DNA from: Peribacillus sp. FSL E2-0218
GTDB lineage: Bacteria > Bacillota > Bacilli > Bacillales > DSM-1321
Assembly: GCF_037992945.1 (NCBI RefSeq)
Contig: NZ_CP150304.1
Coordinates: 4,033,501-4,097,500 of the forward strand
Direction of reading: 5' to 3'
DNA length: 64,000 nt
The notes under the pieces were generated by a model. It had not been told where the DNA came from and searched no databases. It was given only the letters and a program-made list of their open reading frames with translations. Made by a program: the position numbers and the translations under genes. Shown here piece after piece: positions 62,253 to 64,000 of this stretch; the stretch's first letter is position 1; the number at the start of each line of letters is the position of its first letter.

Positions 62253-62672
62253 TTAGGTGAATATCAGGTTTAAATAATCTCCATGTCCTTTAATAAGTTC
62301 CACTTCATGTTCGGATGAAATCCAGAAGAAATGAAAGGTCAGCCCCGCTTCATCTCCGCCGCCCTGTGGCTGATGGTCCCATTCATCAGGAACGTCCGAT
62401 ACACGGATTTGATAAAAAGATCTATGATGGATGGCGCCATCTGCGTTCTCCCACAAATCCTCGGCAATTAAATCCTCGACACGAATATTTTCCAGACCTG
62501 TTTCTTCTTTTATTTCCCTAATCACCGCTTGGTACGCATCTTCTTGAGACTTCACTGTACCCTTCGGTATCTGTATCCCCGCTTCAGCTATGGGATGTTG
62601 GAAAACCAATACCTGTGTCTCTCCCTTATTGATTCTTGTCACATACCCGTAGGCTTTTTTTATCGGCATCAT
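62253..62672 (-). CDS. Nudix hydrolase
   Basis: 139 residues. The Nudix box is a variant: GTVKSQEDAYQAVIREIKEETGL, with the REIKEETG core intact. IQIPKGTVKSQE precedes it and QGGGDEAGLTFHFFWI follows. Substrate unknown. GGGAGG lies six bases before the ATG at 62672; the neighbouring ATG codons are alternatives. Confidence 0.83.
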   Translation of the reverse strand: MMPIKKAYGYVTRINKGETQVLVFQHPIAEAGIQIPKGTVKSQEDAYQAVIREIKEETGLENIRVEDLIAEDLWENADGAIHHRSFYQIRVSDVPDEWDHQPQGGGDEAGLTFHFFWISSEHEVELIKGHGDYLNLIFT

Positions 62673-62818
62673 GATCATCCTCCCGTCCTTAACTGGATAG
62701 ATGGAAAATGGTTGTTGCTTCCTGAATCATTTATCATAATTTATATTCCTTTCTGTAAGACTTATTTCCTTTTTCTTGTGGCATGTCTTGATTCGCCCTA
62801 TTCGAGTTTTTCAATAGG

Positions 62819-63313
62819 CATGATGTTTATGACGCATTGGCAAATCAGCGTTTCGCTGTCATTTGTCCGAATTCGAGGAACGAGAGCTAGTTTTTGGTTA
62901 TTCTGAAAAAGAGGCAGCTTATCGACATTTTCGAGAGAAGGTTGGTATCACTGGGGCCCTGAATGAAATACTTATCCGCTACAAACACGTTTTCATCATT
63001 GGGTTCAGTGCAGGTGCGACTGTGGCCTGGATATGCAGTGAGGAAGAATGTGTCGATGGAATCGTTGGATTTTACGGTTCTCGGATCAGGAATTATAGCG
63101 AATTGGTGCCACAGTGCCCTGTACTGCTATTCTTTGCTCAAGAAGAGCGATCTTTTGATGTGGACGAATTGATTTCAATTTTAAAAGCTAAGCCTATCGA
63201 TATACATACTTTCAGTGGAAGTTAGTGACTCCTATACTTCCAACTATGATGCCGAATCAGCCGATAAGGCATTTAGCATCATGAATGATTTTTTGCGGAA
63301 CATGAAGTGTTAA
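62819..63313 (+). pseudogene. Dienelactone-hydrolase-family pseudogene with two frameshifts
   Basis: Three frames carry consecutive pieces of one protein: HDVYDALANQRFAVICPN (from 62819), then FGYSEKEAAYRHFREKVGI...IGFSAGATVAWICSEEE...GFYGSRIRN...LLFFAQEER (about 62863-63225), then SDSYTSNYDAESADKAF...FLRNMKC (to 63313). The normal order of a dienelactone hydrolase is kept, with frame changes near 62875 and near 63225. The N-terminus is also missing. Inactive unless sequencing errors are involved. Confidence 0.75.
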
Positions 63314-63501
63314 CGTTTTGCATGAATCCAGTTAATCGAACCCGAATCACTGTGGGGATGACAGTCCGATTGCACCCGTTTGTATTCCATTTCCAATTCA
63401 TGTAAGGGTAGCTTCAAAAGCTGCTCTTCACTCTTGTAGAGGTGATGGATCCTAAGTTTATAAATTAATTCCCGTTGTCTTTCTTTCGCATCCTTCTTCA
63501 T
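63310..63501 (-). CDS. Fbp-type small basic protein (FbpA-like)
   Basis: 63 residues: RQRELIYKLRIHHLYKSEEQLLKLPLHELEMEYKRVQ. The 'r..LI.kL...g.Yk.....L..ltl.eLe.eY' pattern matches Fur-regulated basic proteins (FbpA family), suggested RNA-chaperone partners of the iron-sparing small RNA FsrA. GGAGCGGGTGAA precedes the ATG. Second of two adjacent paralogues. No convincing Fur box was found, so iron control is only by family. Confidence 0.7.
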   Translation of the reverse strand: MKKDAKERQRELIYKLRIHHLYKSEEQLLKLPLHELEMEYKRVQSDCHPHSDSGSINWIHAKR

Positions 63502-63532
63502 TTCACCCGCTCCTATTCTTTATTTGCTTGTT

Positions 63533-63751
63533 TCAGTGGATGGCCCAATGCTCGATCATACAGGGGGGATGATCCTCTGGATTGGCTTCAATCTGCTTCG
63601 TTTTCCTTAATTTCCTATATTCCTCCTCTAAATCGGTCAAGGTCCATTCAAATAGATGGATGTCGTTCTTTTTATAAATCCCTTCGTTAATCAACTTATT
63701 GATCAGAAAGTTCCGTTTCGTTTCGACTGCTTTGCGTAATCTCATCCCCAT
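63533..63751 (-). CDS. Fur-regulated basic protein family member (FbpA-like)
   Basis: 72 residues: MGMRLRKAVETKRNFLINKLINEGIYKKNDIHLFEWTL then TDLEEEYRKLRK. The LRKAVE.K...LINKLI..G.YK.....L.E.TLTDLE.EY pattern is closest to FbpA. The start at 63751 follows GGGAGGG. It is 31 bp upstream of a paralogue and preceded by a leader with its own promoter and terminator. Confidence 0.8.
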   Translation of the reverse strand: MGMRLRKAVETKRNFLINKLINEGIYKKNDIHLFEWTLTDLEEEYRKLRKTKQIEANPEDHPPCMIEHWAIH

Positions 63752-63805
63752 AATAAAACCCTCCCTTATTATGAACACCACTGCGTACTTCTCTTGACCT
63801 GACAT

Positions 63806-63853
63806 AAAAAAAACCGGAGACATCTCTTTGTACGAAAGAAAAAGTCTCCGGTT
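63806..63853 (-). terminator. Terminator in the fbp leader
   Basis: AACCGGAGAC (63812-63821) pairs with GTCTCCGGTT (63844-63853) around 22 nt, followed on the minus strand by TTTTTTTT. It ends transcripts before the fbp genes unless read through. Confidence 0.82.
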
Positions 63854-63901
63854 ATCCGGTCAATTAACCTATAATTCTTATTAGTTTACTAAGTATTATT
63901 G
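63806..63901 (-). ncRNA. Candidate small RNA or attenuated leader upstream of the fbp genes
   Basis: About 96 nt between a sigma-A promoter (63908-63936) and the terminator above. A small CCGG-ATAA-CCGG hairpin precedes and overlaps the terminator arm, which could act as a switch. It lacks the C-rich pairing segments of FsrA, so FsrA identity is not claimed. Confidence 0.4.
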
Positions 63902-63907
63902 TCTCTT

Positions 63908-63936
63908 ATGTTACAAACTCTCTGCTTCATAGTCAA
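63908..63936 (-). promoter_or_regulatory. Sigma-A promoter in front of the fbp leader
   Basis: TTGACT (63931-63936), 17-bp spacer, TAACAT (63908-63913) on the minus strand. Confidence 0.6.
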
Positions 63937-63961
63937 CAACTTTTTTCTTGTTTTCAAAATT

Positions 63962-64000
63962 TCATTCAGCCTTTTGCTTCGCTTCCTGAAATGCAGCCGT
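63962..64000 (-). CDS. C-terminal end of an unidentified protein (cut by window end)
   Basis: An open frame enters from beyond 64000 and ends TAAFQEAKQKAE at a TGA. Twelve residues are too few to identify. The fbp promoter starts 26 bp further. Confidence 0.3.
   Translation of the reverse strand, partial: TAAFQEAKQKAE

Noticed and set aside
63806..63901. FsrA small RNA
   Set aside because: Position next to Fbp genes is suggestive, but the C-rich target-pairing stretches of FsrA are absent, so only a generic leader/small RNA is listed.

Overview
The window is moderately AT-rich DNA from a spore-forming member of the Bacillaceae, most like Peribacillus (the Bacillus simplex / B. frigoritolerans group). 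That placement is inferred from gene content: a minor spore protein SspL, a CotF-type coat protein, a sporulation-type histidine kinase, a ComK-like protein, HelD, a FatR/CYP102A pair, a licT-bglP-bglH operon and many TTG starts. No rRNA, tRNA, CRISPR array or intact insertion sequence was seen.

Left part (1-21300): the tail of a DeoR-type regulator; a sensor kinase; an unusual UvrA-like ATPase; sspL; helD; a candidate small RNA divergent from helD; a 2-hydroxyacid dehydrogenase; an Excalibur protein; a 3-hydroxybutyrate uptake/oxidation operon (GntP permease, lipocalin-like protein, SDR dehydrogenase) opposite a LysR regulator; a ComK-like gene; two overlapping DGQHR (DndB-like) genes with no other Dnd genes; an intracellular-type M4 protease with an emfourin inhibitor; and serA behind a ZTP riboswitch.

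Centre (21478-40500): a furanoside-utilisation locus, all on the minus strand. It holds a galactofuranose-type ABC importer (binding protein, ATPase, two permeases), a YesM/YesN-type two-component system, a membrane-anchored tandem binding-protein sensor, a secreted GH2 enzyme, a secreted GH127 enzyme with a cysteine/zinc active site, and a thioredoxin-like protein just upstream of the GH127 gene. Four copies of a 30-bp element made of two TAAATA-type half-sites 20 bp apart precede these units. Each copy lies exactly 17 bp from a -10-like hexamer, which points to one shared activator, plausibly the YesN-like regulator. This is the strongest undescribed signal in the window.

Right part (40600-64000): a stand-alone FtsH N-terminal domain; a VOC protein; a PTS IIA protein; a DUF1349 protein; a frataxin-like protein; the licT-bglP-bglH operon with two RAT antiterminator sites and a perfect cre site; a coat protein; a class D beta-lactamase; a sigma region-2-only ORF; HIT, SDR and Nudix proteins; an NCS1 permease; CYP102A with its FatR repressor and two copies of the palindromic operator; a LOG-family protein; a frameshifted dienelactone-hydrolase pseudogene; and two Fbp-type small basic proteins behind a short promoter-terminator leader. 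Bacillus-type intergenic repeats occur near 33739-33981, 44140-44217 and 56870-57015.
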